A DNA stretch of 64,000 nt, taken from contig CM057841.1 of assembly GCA_030068075.1 (NCBI GenBank), positions 32,963,030-33,027,029 on the forward strand, given 5' to 3'. The DNA comes from Paguma larvata (taxonomy: Eukaryota; Chordata; Mammalia; Carnivora; Viverridae). The stretch's first letter is position 1. Each line of letters starts with the position of its first letter. The notes under the pieces were generated by a model. That model ran no database searches and had not been told where the DNA came from. It saw only the letters and a program-made list of their open reading frames with translations. Below, piece after piece: positions 12,101 to 20,099 of this stretch. Position numbers and translations under genes: made by a program.

Positions 12101-13510
12101 ACCGAGCCTGCTCTTACGATTTAGGGTAGGACGTGGCATCTCGGAAGTCACTCCAGGGCAGTGCAGGCTCTGGTTGCTTAAATCGCAGGGGCCCTACAGG
12201 CGGTGCGGCAAAGGGGATCCCGAGGAACACATTCACAGGCACGGTGCTTCCCAGCACAGTGGTTTGCTTCCCCCGGACCCATCCCAGCTTGGTGCTCCTC
12301 ACCGGTGCGTCAGCAGCTGGCCCTGGGGGGACACACAGGGAGGAATCAGAGGCTGGCTGGGTAGAGAACCAGAATAAGCCCAACTGGGAGCTTCCCCTCA
12401 GTGGGGGTACTCTTCGTTGGCCCAGGCATTGTGCAACAGGAAGTATCTAGACTCCCTCTCGATGAACCCACGTCCACTGCTTCCTTCAAGATGGCCACCT
12501 GCGCCAGAACAGCGACTTAGTTCTACCAGGAGTATAGCACCAACCTGCAAAAGTTTCCGGTCCCCTAAGGCAACAAGTAGCCTCTCCCTCCTGCAGCACA
12601 GACCTCTCTTACTCTGGAACCGAGAGATGCCAGGCCCTGCAGATCCTGGGACCCCACAAAGTCATCTCACTCAGAGCCCCCCGCCTGTTGGTCATTTTCA
12701 TACCCACTAGCACATTTGCTGGCATGACTGCATCCCCTGACTACTAGCTTTTACATGTTTCTTAAAATTAAATTTTACTACACTTTAAAAATCTTACCTA
12801 GAGGATTCCTAAGCATTAACATCTACGGAACTGTGCTTTTGAGGAGTTACGTATATGCTTTTGAATACGCATGAAAATAAACAGGTGTCAATGAAAATAA
12901 GAAGTCCTGAAGCAGATGCTACTTGACATCAGGTCATTCACCTCCAGGATAGGGGGGTGACGTTCTGGAACACCAAGAGTGCAAGCTTCCCGGTTTCCAC
13001 AAAGAATATAGAGTCGAAAAGTTCGCTGCCCAGCTATTTACTTAGCAGGACTCAGGTGTCTTGGTGCCACCTGCTCTAGTGTCACGTAATAGTGAAAGTC
13101 CTGTCCGGGCAGCCAGTACTACAAAGCATGGGCTCCATCCTCTGCCCATCCCCAGTGCCCAGAACACAGGACTCTGCAAGCACCCAAGGTACGAGCACCC
13201 CAGGGACAGGCTCTGGATCTTCTGTGCAGTATCCACGCCCACAAAGGAGACTCTGTTGGGGGGCTTTCAGTAACACCAGGACGTTGGTCAGGAGCCCTGA
13301 GGTTTCTACATGGCTTTCCGTGAGCCATGAGACCTCTGAGAAATAAATTTGTTTTGCACTAGTAGAAAACCCTCCAAGATAAGGAAATCCCCCTACCCCA
13401 TCTTCTGACGGCCCTCCTCTCCCACTGGGTGCCTCACCCTCGATGACAGCTGCAAGGAACCAAGCAGTCCAGAGCAGGGTCCGGCCCGGGTGCACCCACA
13501 CCCCGCTCAT
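9..13510 (-). CDS. CES5A: Carboxylesterase 5A (cauxin), 5' eight coding exons; gene runs off the left edge
   Basis: Serine hydrolase of the alpha/beta-hydrolase carboxylesterase family. In cats the CES5A product (cauxin) is secreted into urine by the kidney and hydrolyses 3-methylbutanol-cysteinylglycine to the odorant precursor felinine (established knowledge). Eight exons at 13438-13510, 12118-12322, 9956-10094, 8446-8579, 5034-5187, 3311-3415, 1441-1545 and 9-149 join in phase to 352 codons without a stop, each with GT donor and AG acceptor. Visible: hydrophobic signal peptide (residues 1-25), Cys94 and Cys121 (first disulfide), oxyanion loop LPGGA (144-148), nucleophile GESAG with Ser226, Cys280/Cys291 (second disulfide), acid Glu345 in NNHECG. 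Sequons lie at Asn134 (NGS) and Asn281 (NAS). The family is about 545-575 residues, so roughly 200 C-terminal residues including the catalytic His lie outside. Other CES genes are less likely: the MSGVWVHPG start and PGGA loop are CES5A traits. Confidence 0.95.
150..1440 (-). other. CES5A intron 7
   Basis: Intron between exons 7 and 8. It holds a MER5-like DNA transposon remnant near 423-597; otherwise I recognise only unique-looking sequence. Open frames on the other strand here show no domain or splice structure. Confidence 0.85.
423..597. mobile_element. MER5A-like hAT DNA transposon remnant
   Basis: The run from a 'cagtgactttcagagta' start to 'tgagaatcac' has the MER5 layout: hAT-type CAGTG-like start, a 'cacctggg' block, 'caggcccca' in the middle, and a matching inverted end. 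It is an old non-autonomous element within CES5A intron 7. Diverged, so ends are approximate. Confidence 0.6.
1441..1545 (-). CDS. CES5A: CES5A coding exon 7
   Basis: 105 nt, 35 codons in phase 0: [25 protein letters not shown] to LLDINK. Acceptor CAACAG|TTG; donor AAG|GTGAAG. Another AG six bases inside would remove LQ; the first one fits the family length. Cys280 and Cys291 form the expected second disulfide (CES1 Cys274/Cys285), and Asn281-Ala-Ser is a sequon adjacent to it. Confidence 0.93.
1546..3310 (-). other. CES5A intron 6
   Basis: Intron between exons 6 and 7. I see no clear repeat family except a short imperfect CA-rich stretch at about 3078-3113. No coding exon is supported. Confidence 0.8.
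3311..3415 (-). CDS. CES5A: CES5A coding exon 6
   Basis: 105 nt, 35 codons in phase 0: [18 protein letters not shown] to DERDED. The acceptor is CTCGCCAG|ATT, and the donor GAC|GTAGGT was chosen over GTATAT four bases on because only it joins to exon 7 in frame with the family sequence (EDLQVVA). [11 protein letters not shown] is the conserved helix after the nucleophile elbow. Confidence 0.93.
3570..3800 (+). mobile_element. MIR SINE remnant(s)
   Basis: Shows the MIR core 'gacaagttatttaacctgtctg' type block at 3600-3625 and a second similar block ('ggcaaatcgtttccc', 'aaaactggaagg') at 3700-3775, which may be a second copy. Strongly diverged. Confidence 0.55.
3873..3961. repeat. Target-site duplication around the U2 retrocopy
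   Basis: Direct repeats at 3873-3888 and 3946-3961 differ at one base (a/g at the seventh position). They bound the U2 segment with only one extra base on its 5' side. Confidence 0.85.
3889..3944 (-). pseudogene. 3'-truncated U2 snRNA retrocopy
   Basis: Read from 3944 leftward the sequence starts ATCGCTTCTCGGCC, the exact 5' end of U2 snRNA, and continues through the branch-point recognition region (GTAGTA) to about U2 nucleotide 55 (CAGTTTA), where homology stops. The 16-bp direct repeats 3873-3888 and 3946-3961 (gtcatcRtatatgtaa, one mismatch) flank it, so it was inserted by target-primed reverse transcription. There is no poly-A tail and no Sm site or 3' stem-loops, so it cannot be a working snRNA. 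It lies in CES5A intron 5 in the gene's own orientation. Confidence 0.9.
5034..5187 (-). CDS. CES5A: CES5A coding exon 5 (nucleophile elbow)
   Basis: 154 nt. The acceptor CCCCAG precedes C-ACA-GGG, completing Asn184, and the donor is CTT|GTGAGT in phase 0. Encodes [15 protein letters not shown], then [18 protein letters not shown] and the nucleophile elbow GESAG with Ser226. Both the N-x-G-x-x-D-Q helix and FGGDP are standard family motifs. All catalytic-site residues expected in this exon are present. Confidence 0.95.
5930..6060 (-). mobile_element. MIR remnant
   Basis: Reverse MIR pattern: 'gacaggaaatcgaggcacagagaggt' type block (GAAACTGAGGCACAGAGAGGT in the consensus) followed by 'tgcaggtttggaattccaacc'. 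Confidence 0.6.
6478..6690 (+). mobile_element. CAN-SINE (tRNA-Lys-derived) in CES5A intron 4
   Basis: tRNA-derived head 'gggcggctcagtcggttaa' with an A-box and a B-box ('ggttcgtaagttcgagccc'), then the TC-rich region and an AAATAAATAAATAAAC tail. It sits opposite to CES5A. Imperfect target duplications flank it (6462-6477 and 6691-6705). Confidence 0.92.
7625..7850 (+). mobile_element. MIR remnant
   Basis: MIR-like order of blocks: 'gaagttgcttcacctctccgtgcctcca', then 'ggtggaaataacaacagta', then 'gcctggctcacagtgaaggcccgatg' near the 3' end. Confidence 0.65.
8060..8325 (+). mobile_element. MaLR-like (ERVL-MaLR) LTR 3' part
   Basis: Contains 'caagatggaaggagctggg', 'gagcgagaaagagatttttattg' and 'ttttaagccaccaagacttgg', the usual 3' end of mammalian MLT1-type LTRs, ending near 'gacctaactaatt'. 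The 5' part is unclear. Confidence 0.5.
8446..8579 (-). CDS. CES5A: CES5A coding exon 4 (oxyanion-hole exon)
   Basis: 134 nt, starting at GTC ATG after a CCGCAG acceptor and ending TTCAA|GTGAG (split codon 184). Encodes [13 protein letters not shown], then the [19 protein letters not shown] strand block. The oxyanion loop reads P-G-G-A (145-148) where most carboxylesterases have H-G-G-G; the two glycines that donate backbone NH are kept. This substitution is shared with human and cat CES5A as I recall them, so it identifies the paralogue and is not a defect. Confidence 0.94.
8740..8950 (+). mobile_element. MIR remnant
   Basis: MIR core: 'cagctctgctgctgacaagctgtgt', 'ctctgaggctcatttttctcatc', 'gagatttcaacaagagcctgc', ending in the 'agtgctcagaaagta' block. 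Fairly complete. Confidence 0.75.
9270..9450 (+). mobile_element. MIR remnant
   Basis: Blocks 'tgtacaagtcatttgtgcc', 'ctgtacaatgg', 'gttaaatgagataatg' and 'cacatagccagtgctcaata' match the MIR 3' half. Confidence 0.75.
9956..10094 (-). CDS. CES5A: CES5A coding exon 3
   Basis: 139 nt. The acceptor TCCAAG completes Ser93, followed by [16 protein letters not shown], the [12 protein letters not shown] core motif, and LP, ending CCT|GTAAG in phase 0. Cys94 and Cys121 are the expected first disulfide pair (CES1 equivalents Cys87/Cys116). Asn134-Gly-Ser is a potential glycosylation sequon. SEDCLYLN is the carboxylesterase type-B signature segment. Confidence 0.94.
10550..10870 (+). mobile_element. 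L2 LINE fragment
   Basis: L2 3'-end order: 'cttcagattcagtgc'-type region, 'ccacctcctccaagaagcc', 'ctgagatttctccagttaga', then 'ttcatagcccctagtactgagt'. Old and diverged. Confidence 0.6.
11080..11345 (+). mobile_element. L2 LINE 3' fragment
   Basis: Contains 'cagcacccttccctgatcccc', 'ctctatgttttaatta' and the L2 terminus 'gttgaatgaataactgaatgaa'. Confidence 0.6.
11977..12011. repeat. (CTC)n / (GAG)n triplet tract
   Basis: Ten or more uninterrupted CTC units. On the CES5A transcript this is a GAG/GGA-rich purine run, ending about 106 nt after the exon 2 donor. Confidence 0.95.
12118..12322 (-). CDS. CES5A: CES5A coding exon 2
   Basis: 205 nt, the usual length of this exon in the CES family. 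The acceptor CCCCCAG precedes GGCCAGCTGC; the split Gly25 codon is completed, then [14 protein letters not shown] to ATSYPK, ending TC|GTAAGAG (split Ser93). It encodes the amino-terminal beta-strands with the G-x-V-x-G-x-x-V/P strand motif and the [10 protein letters not shown] turn shared by carboxylesterases and cholinesterases. Open frame, clean splice sites. Confidence 0.94.
12323..13437 (-). other. CES5A intron 1
   Basis: Intron between coding exons 1 and 2. I recognise no repeat family. Open frames on either strand overlapping exon 1 are shadows. Confidence 0.8.
13438..13510 (-). CDS. CES5A: CES5A coding exon 1 (start codon and signal peptide)
   Basis: Starts with ATG at 13510-13508 (MSGVWVHPG...), encodes 24 codons plus one base and ends at a G|GTGAG donor. 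Residues 11-23 ([13 protein letters not shown]) are a hydrophobic signal-peptide core, fitting a secreted enzyme. The start was chosen because MSGVWVHPG matches the known cat and human CES5A amino end. An in-frame upstream ATG at 13540-13538 would add ten mostly polar residues (MCGEFTQAGR) and has a poor Kozak context, so it is probably not used. The context of the chosen ATG is also weak (C at -3, A at +4). The 5' UTR extends rightwards from 13511 to an undetermined start site. Confidence 0.93.
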
Positions 13511-13720
13511 CCGGCCGGCCTGCGTGAACTCCCCACACATCCACACCCGCAGCCGGCCTCAGAGAGCCTCAGTCAGGGATAAGAAAGGGCTTCTTGTTGG
13601 GAGACAAATGTTGAGCAGGCAGACACCAGATGTGGGGTTGATGGAGAAAGGCATCGGACTGAGAATTGCAGAGGAACTGGCCGAGCAAGACTTTCCTGTT
13701 CTGATTTACATAAGGAGAAG

Positions 13721-13734
13721 CTGATAATTAACTA
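13721..13734 (-). promoter_or_regulatory. HNF1-like site upstream of CES5A
   Basis: Read on the gene's strand the sequence is GTTAATTATCAG, about 210 bp upstream of the ATG. One half matches the HNF1 consensus GTTAATNATTAAC exactly and the other half has two mismatches. HNF1A/B drive many renal proximal-tubule and liver genes, and cauxin is made in the kidney, so the site is a plausible promoter element. No clear TATA box is seen between it and the ATG. Function is inferred from the motif only. Confidence 0.4.
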
Positions 13735-16700
13735 GCGAACTGGTGAAGGGTAACATGGCAGGCTCTGGGCTCACGGGATGATACTAACAGAAAAGACACT
13801 AGGGATCGCGTAAGTCAAAGACCTCGGCTCTGATGCCTGCAGGGGCCAGGAAGGCAGCAAGCAAGCAGTGAATGAAGCTGGCCAAGAGAGATCCATAGGA
13901 AGCAGTGTGGACCATGGAAAACTGGATAGCACACGCCTTGTCTTAAAGGGGCAATGGCTTCTCACCTCCAGTAAACTTTTGGCTTATGACAATGCAGGTA
14001 CGCCAAACCAGAAGTCTATGACTCTCTTGAGTTTTATATGTGGCCTCACTTCTTAAAAGTCATGACATGAGCTCAGTGCAGTAATTCCACTGGCTGCAAT
14101 TCTGACGTAGACCCAGCACTCCGTGTAAATAGGAGACAAGCTCAAAGAGGTGAAGTTACTCTACACGGTTCTGTTGGAGCCTGTCCTTAACGTTCTGGGT
14201 TCTAGCTGCGCCGCTGGTGGGTCATGGAAGATCTGGCTCGGGACCCAGAGGCATCACCATCTTGCTCCCAGCAGGGTCCACACTGCCCTCAGAGTAAAGG
14301 GCCCAGGATGGGGCTCTCCAAATGCTTAGGGCTGGGTGGGTAAAATCAGAATTATCTGGGGGTACTTCTTGATATTGTGTTTTTCTGCTCTGCCCCCCCC
14401 CCTTGGAGATATGGGAGCAGGAACTGAACAACATCCATAGTCGTTTTGGGAAGCATCAATCTAATGCAAGGTCTCGCAGAGTAGTCACCTCTTGAGAGAA
14501 GCAGGGTTGTCAAAAGCACATATTATGAACCTGCTGGATACAGAACGCTGCACAATAGGCAAGGAAAGGCTTCCTCAAGGTCAGAGCAAGGGGCTTTCTG
14601 ATGCATTTTGTTAAAGGCAGGTGCTCTGTAAACCTCTGCAGAATAGAAGTCCAGTAAATAATGTCTTTGTCCCCAACTCTAGCTCCATTTCTGATACGCC
14701 ACTGACAGTGCCAGGAATGATGGCAACAGGACTTGAGTGGAGTCCTCTCTGAAGATTTGATTCTTCATTCAGCAAGAATCACTTATGGGTCAAATAAACT
14801 TTGAAAACCCCTCAAGTTGCCCCTGAAATCCAGTAAACAGCTGTGGAGAGCAGGCCCTACGTATGATGCTGAGGGGTTAGGAAGAAAGGGGCTGCCTGTT
14901 CCGGATGTCTGGATGCTCAAACTGCCCGTCTCTGAAGTGAGCACAGATCCTGGGAAATGAATGGGGGATGGGGTGGGACTTTCTAAAATGCTTCTGGTGC
15001 GCCTGCAGAGTTTACTGGTTTAGGTTAGACATTAGGCACACCAAATCCCACGTATAGACATGCTGGTTGCTGCTAGGTTCAAGTACTTACAGCTTTTTAG
15101 ACATCAAAGCCCTTAGCTTGGGTCTGGGCCACAAAGTAGGTGGTCAGTGGTATTTGCTAGATTGGAATCTAACCCTGGCTTGTTAAGACCCACACATACA
15201 TGGCTCTTTAAAAAGCTGTCCAAAAAAAAGCAACTTTTTTCCCTGCCTTTCCAAGCGGGCCCTTCTTGGTATGGCTGCCCTAAGCAGGGGCACGCTCTTA
15301 CCCTTGGCCTTGAGACCATTTACAGAGACTCAGGTTGTATCTTGACTCTTCTTCAGAAACAAGGGTGTCCTTGAACAAACCCGTTCTTTCCTCTGGGCCT
15401 CAGCGTTCCCATGTTATGATGACACTTGTGCAGACATTTTAGGATTATAAATTCCAGAGACCCAAAATGAATGAGGTTTCCAGACCTGACGATGAGGTCA
15501 GAAGAACCCAGAGCATGGAGAGGTAGACAAGCTTCCGAGATGAGGGAAAAGGTGGCTGGTAGGGCAAGTAAGTGGCTCTTAAGGCACAAACTTTCCCAGC
15601 TCAACATGGCGTCTCCCTGCCAACGAAGGTCTGCGACACATTCAGTTTGCCTACAACCTCGAGACTTAGACTGCCTCCCCACTACTGCCCTCCTTAGTTG
15701 CCATCCAAAAGATTCTCCCTGCCCTATAACTCTGTCAGAAATGATGTGAATCCTCTAAAGCATTGCTCATGCAACAGTGTTCAAAGTTCCTTCACGTGTG
15801 CTCTTATTGTACACCGTCCCCCCCCCACCCGCACACACATGCTGATGCTTTTCTCCTCCAGCTTCTTACCCTTTAAAGCTCAAATCAACACCCACTCTTT
15901 CAAGAACCTTTCCTAGATTCTCCTGAACTCCTTAGCGCTTTGCTTTTCTGGTCCCTCTTGCTTCCTAATTAGCTGTGAATAGGACTGCCTTCCTCCTCGA
16001 TAAAAAGGTCTTTCCATTTATGTATCCATCACGGCTTCTTCCGTGGGTCCTGATGTTTAGCCATTGACCTTGTAACTTCGCAGTTTGTACCATTTCCACT
16101 ACTAACTTGACTATCGGTTTACTCAAAATTTTTCTTTAAATTGACTTAAAAAAACTGTTTATTATCAAGAAATTTGTATATAGCTAGTGCAATGGAGACA
16201 GTGTTTTGAAAGGAGTAAACCAGTATATTTTGCATTTCTATACTGCAAAATCATCCTCCCCACCTCTGGCAACCATGGTAAAGCTGTAGGGTACGGGGTA
16301 GAGGACTCCAAAACAGGACAGAGTGGAGAATCTGTCCCTCCTGCACCATGGATCTTGGGAAGGAGACGGGAACAATGGTAGGGAAAATAGGACGTGATAC
16401 CAGGTGCCGAGTCCCCTCTTAGACTTAAGTCCCAAAGTGGGAGGTGTGCCAGACAGGGAAGCTGAAGGTAGACTTGTTTCTCCAGGAGGAGAATGCCACA
16501 GAGATGCCCCAAGTCCTTAAATCAGACTGTGGCAGCCACAACCGAGCAGAAGAGGTTGGGCAAAGAGAGTCCTCAGGTGATGCTCCTGCTTACCCTGAAT
16601 CAGCTAGTCCTTGGAAGGGCCCCATACATGACCTTGAAGGGAAGTCAGAGGTACTTGAGAATATGGTTGGAAGCTGGATAGGAAGGAGATCAGGGGACCC

Positions 16701-17219
16701 ACAGAGGTGCTTCCTGGGCTTGAGGACAAAGTGAACCACAACCCGACCTACGTGGGGCACAGTACTGAGAGCTGGTCAGAGTCAAGGTGTGGCACTGAGT
16801 CAAGGAGAAACTATGGGCTTTGACCAAGACAATGGGATAGACCACAAGCTTGCCATGTTAGAGTTCATCATCTTCCCAGGAACTTGGTGCACAGGGAAGT
16901 TGTTGTGGACAGCCCAACAATGCTAGGACTGTTGCAAGTGGGGCCAGACTCCCTCCACACTTCTACTTGGGTGGTCACACAAGCTTCCCCCAACTCACGC
17001 AGCCAGATGCCATCTTGGAGAAGGGGGTAGAGGATAGGAAGAAAATCTGAGGCCATGCGTTTATTTGAAAAAGCTTATGTTACTTAAAGACATTGTTTAA
17101 ATTATCGAATAGGACTGAATTTACTAGAGGGAGCTCAATGTAAATATCTACCATTAACCATGCAGGATGAGGTGTTCTCTTTTTGTTAAAAAGAAACACT
17201 AGTAAGTGTTATATATATG
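13735..17219. other. Intergenic, upstream of CES5A; L2 fragment near 15.9 kb
   Basis: No coding exon seen. A C-run at 14394-14402 and L2-like sequence at about 15840-16110 are the only patterns I can name. The bases nearest CES5A may be promoter or 5' UTR. Confidence 0.6.
15840..16110 (+). mobile_element. L2 LINE fragment
   Basis: L2-like blocks 'aaagctcaaatcaacacccac', 'caagaacctttcctaga' and 'tcctaattagctgtgaata' in the right order. Confidence 0.55.
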
Positions 17220-17231
17220 AGAAACATGTTG

Positions 17232-17460
17232 CAGGGTGCCTGGGTGGCTCAGCTGGCTGAGTTAGTTGAGGGCCGGACTCCTGATTTAGGCTCAGATCAT
17301 GATCTCACGGTCAGTGAGATCAAGCCCCACATCGGGCTCCATGCTGTTAGTGTGGAGCCTGCCTGGGATTCTGTCTCTCTCCCTCTCTCTGTCCCTCCCC
17401 AGCTCATGTTCTCTCTCTCAAAATAAGTAAATAAATAAACTTTAAAAAAGATTAAAAAAA
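17232..17460 (+). mobile_element. CAN-SINE with target-site duplication
   Basis: Head 'gggtgcctgggtggctcagctggctgag', B-box region, 'gtggagcctgcctgggattct', TC-rich part and AAATAAATAAAC tail. Flanked by gaaacatgYtg at 17221-17231 and 17461-17471. Confidence 0.93.
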
Positions 17461-17679
17461 GAAACATGCTGTGGCCAAACTGATTCTATCTTTTCTACAA
17501 ACCCAGCACAAGAGAACTGTGGAGGGCGTGGCTTCCTAACTGCATATCTTATATTTGCTCTTCTGTCAAGGTGCCACCTCTAATTATCTCAGGCACCCCC
17601 TAATGAACAGGGCCTGCACTCTGGGAAACTAATATGGCCTGTAATGAGGATACTAGTTTTCATTTATGGAATGCCTTAT

Positions 17680-17860
17680 TGGCTATCAGAACCTGGGTGA
17701 AACATTTAGCAGCCATTACCTTATTTAATGCCATTATTCCCATTCTGCAGGTGAGAAAACTGAGGTTCTGCGAGGTAGGATGAGTTGTCAAATATCACAA
17801 GGCTGAGAAGCCAGCACAGCTGGGACTTGAACCCGGACTTCCTGTCTCCAAGCTGCTTGT
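17680..17860 (-). mobile_element. MIR remnant
   Basis: Reverse MIR: 'ttatttaatgccattattccc', 'aggtgagaaaactgaggttc', 'cacagctgggacttgaaccc'. Confidence 0.75.
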
Positions 17861-18309
17861 AGAGAGGAGGAAGAAGCAGGAATGAAGGGCAAGAGGAAGG
17901 TCAGGGAGCGTGACTGACTTCTGCAGTTCTTGAGCCATTACAAATCATTTAATCTTCTAGGAAGCCGAGTAACCACCTGACATCACCTCCTTGGACCTTG
18001 GTGTTCCCATCAGTAGTACGGACCAGTGGCACAGACCTCTGATGGGCTCTCTCTGTTCTCCCAGACTGCTCTGCTGAAACCCTGCGGGAGAAACCAGAAT
18101 GAGAGAGGACTTTAGTCTGAGGCTCAGCTTTGGCTTAAAACATATGCTAATTGACCCTGGTACAGTAGCCTCAGGTGAAGACTGGACCACAGGTGGACAA
18201 AACAAAGGGAGGATGCTCTGGGATTGACTCGGGTCACAGGGGGCAATCCCCCTCTCACCCAACATGGGCCCGGAGCTGGGCACCCTTGAGCTTCCTCCCC
18301 ATAAGCTCT

Positions 18310-18860
18310 CTTCAAACCCGCCTCACACTGCTGCTCAACTCAAATGCTTCAACAGGATGTTCAAATCCTTTCCCATCTGGCTCCATCCTGCCACTCCAGA
18401 TGGATGCCTCGCTGCACCCCATCAGTGCACCCACAGCACTGCACCCCCATCACTGCACCCCCATAACTGTGCTTCCATGACCTCACCCCCATCCCTACAG
18501 CCCCATCACTTTACCCCATCCCTGCACCCCTGTCACCTCACCCCATCCCTATAACCTCATCATCGCACTACCATCATTTATTCCCATCACTGCACCCCCA
18601 TAACTACAGCCATCACTGCACCCCATTGGCAACCATCCTTTGTTGATTACATTTTCCTCTCCTGGAATGTTTTGCCTTGACTTCTTCACCTGGTAAAATC
18701 CTCCTCGTCTTTCAAGACCCCGCAGAAATACCATCTCCTCCATGCAGAGTCCCTTATTCGCAAGTGCTACACTCACTTTCTCCTTTCCTCCTGTGCACTT
18801 TGTTGAGGTTTCTGTTATACTATTTACAGTGCTCCATCCGAGTCTGTGGCTGGCTTAGCC
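18310..18860 (+). mobile_element. L2 LINE fragment, interrupted by a minisatellite
   Basis: L2-like left part 'ctcaaatgcttcaacaggatgt...ccatctggctcc' and right part 'cttttcaagaccccgcagaaata' type block with 'gtgcactttgttgaggttt'. The repeat array 18415-18632 sits between them. Confidence 0.5.
18415..18632. repeat. Degenerate minisatellite, ~14-16 bp unit
   Basis: About fourteen diverged copies of a unit like CACTGCACCCCCAT, with variants such as 'cacctcaccccat' and 'ctacagccccat'. The period drifts between 12 and 17 bases. Strongly C-rich on the + strand. Confidence 0.85.
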
Positions 18861-20099
18861 ACAAATGATGACGAGGATGATGCTGAAGTCACTCGTCTCC
18901 TGGTCACATAACCTCAGGCCACTTCTGCTTTAAGTCACAGTTGCTACGGACAGTTCTGTGCAGGCTCAGCCTCACCTTGCACTGACAGCACACCACTTGA
19001 AGCATGGGCGGGCCATGTGACTTTCTATTTTCTGCCCCAGGGCCTTCTCCCTGGTCATGACTATCCCCTCTGACTTTTTTAAGTGAGATTGGAATTAGAA
19101 TAACCCAGGAGTAATCCTCTCAAAGAAGGGAGCATGAGGCCTGGGAGATATACACTCCAGCCTCTGAAGGCATTCTGTGTGCTGCTCAGGAGGTAGAAGG
19201 TTCTAGAAGAATTGAGCTCTCATTACTCACAGCAGCAGTCTCAGTAATACACCCTTTCTTTTCTTTTCTCTCTCTTCTCCCAGCCCCAAGCTCTGCTCTC
19301 AGGGAACAAAACTGAGTCAGTGGGCACCAGAAGGAGACCTAGGAAGTAGATTGCCAGTGGGAATCTGTGGGTAGGTCACTCACCGTTCAGACAGCATCAT
19401 GTCATAAAGACTCTCAGGGATGGGTTGGGATGCGGTCCAGCTGGAGGGGCACCATCGAGGTATGCCTTAACCCCAGCATCTCTAAGGCATAGGGACGATG
19501 CTAATCATCAGGGTGTGGTGTTGGTTGGATTTCACTAACTGCCTTGGAAACCCTGAAAAAAAAAAAAAAAATGACGGTCTCTGGTCAATCGGCTATCACC
19601 ACAGAGTGAAGATTTGGAAGGTTTCCTGGCAGCGTTTAAAGACAACCTTATCTCCTGAACCACAGTTAGGCCGTGCTGCGAGACCCGGGATTTAACCGTA
19701 ACAGCAAGAGAGCCACGAGGGAGGCTGAATGCGCAGCTGTGGAAGATCTCCGACACCGAAGCCAGGGCCCAGGTCAGAGCACCCGGAGACCTGGGGTGGA
19801 TGAACGCATCTGAGAACCGTGAACACCCGGATCCTCCTAAATTCTCCAAACTAGCAGGAGCCAATTTCTCCTTACTAGAGGAGAGCAGACTTTATTACTG
19901 ATGTGTGTCTCACATGAAAATGCTTTTCTTCTCCAAGATCGCCCTATTTCATGCATTGCCCCTGGCCAGTCATGAAAGCCAGGTTTCGGCAGAGCTGGAA
20001 CAAGGAAATACAGCCCCTTCTCTGGGAGGAAATGGCTCTCTCACGGAATTAATTGCATACCATGGCCAATATGTCCTGGTAACAACTGAGACAAACATG

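Larger units (their letters stand above)
10095..12117 (-). other. CES5A intron 2
   Basis: Holds two L2 fragments (about 10550-10870 and 11080-11345) and the CTC triplet tract 11977-12011, which lies just over 100 nt downstream of the exon 2 donor in transcript orientation. Confidence 0.8.

Noticed and set aside
18415..18554. His/Pro-rich frames over the C-rich repeat
   Set aside because: They are translations of the minisatellite and have no other support.
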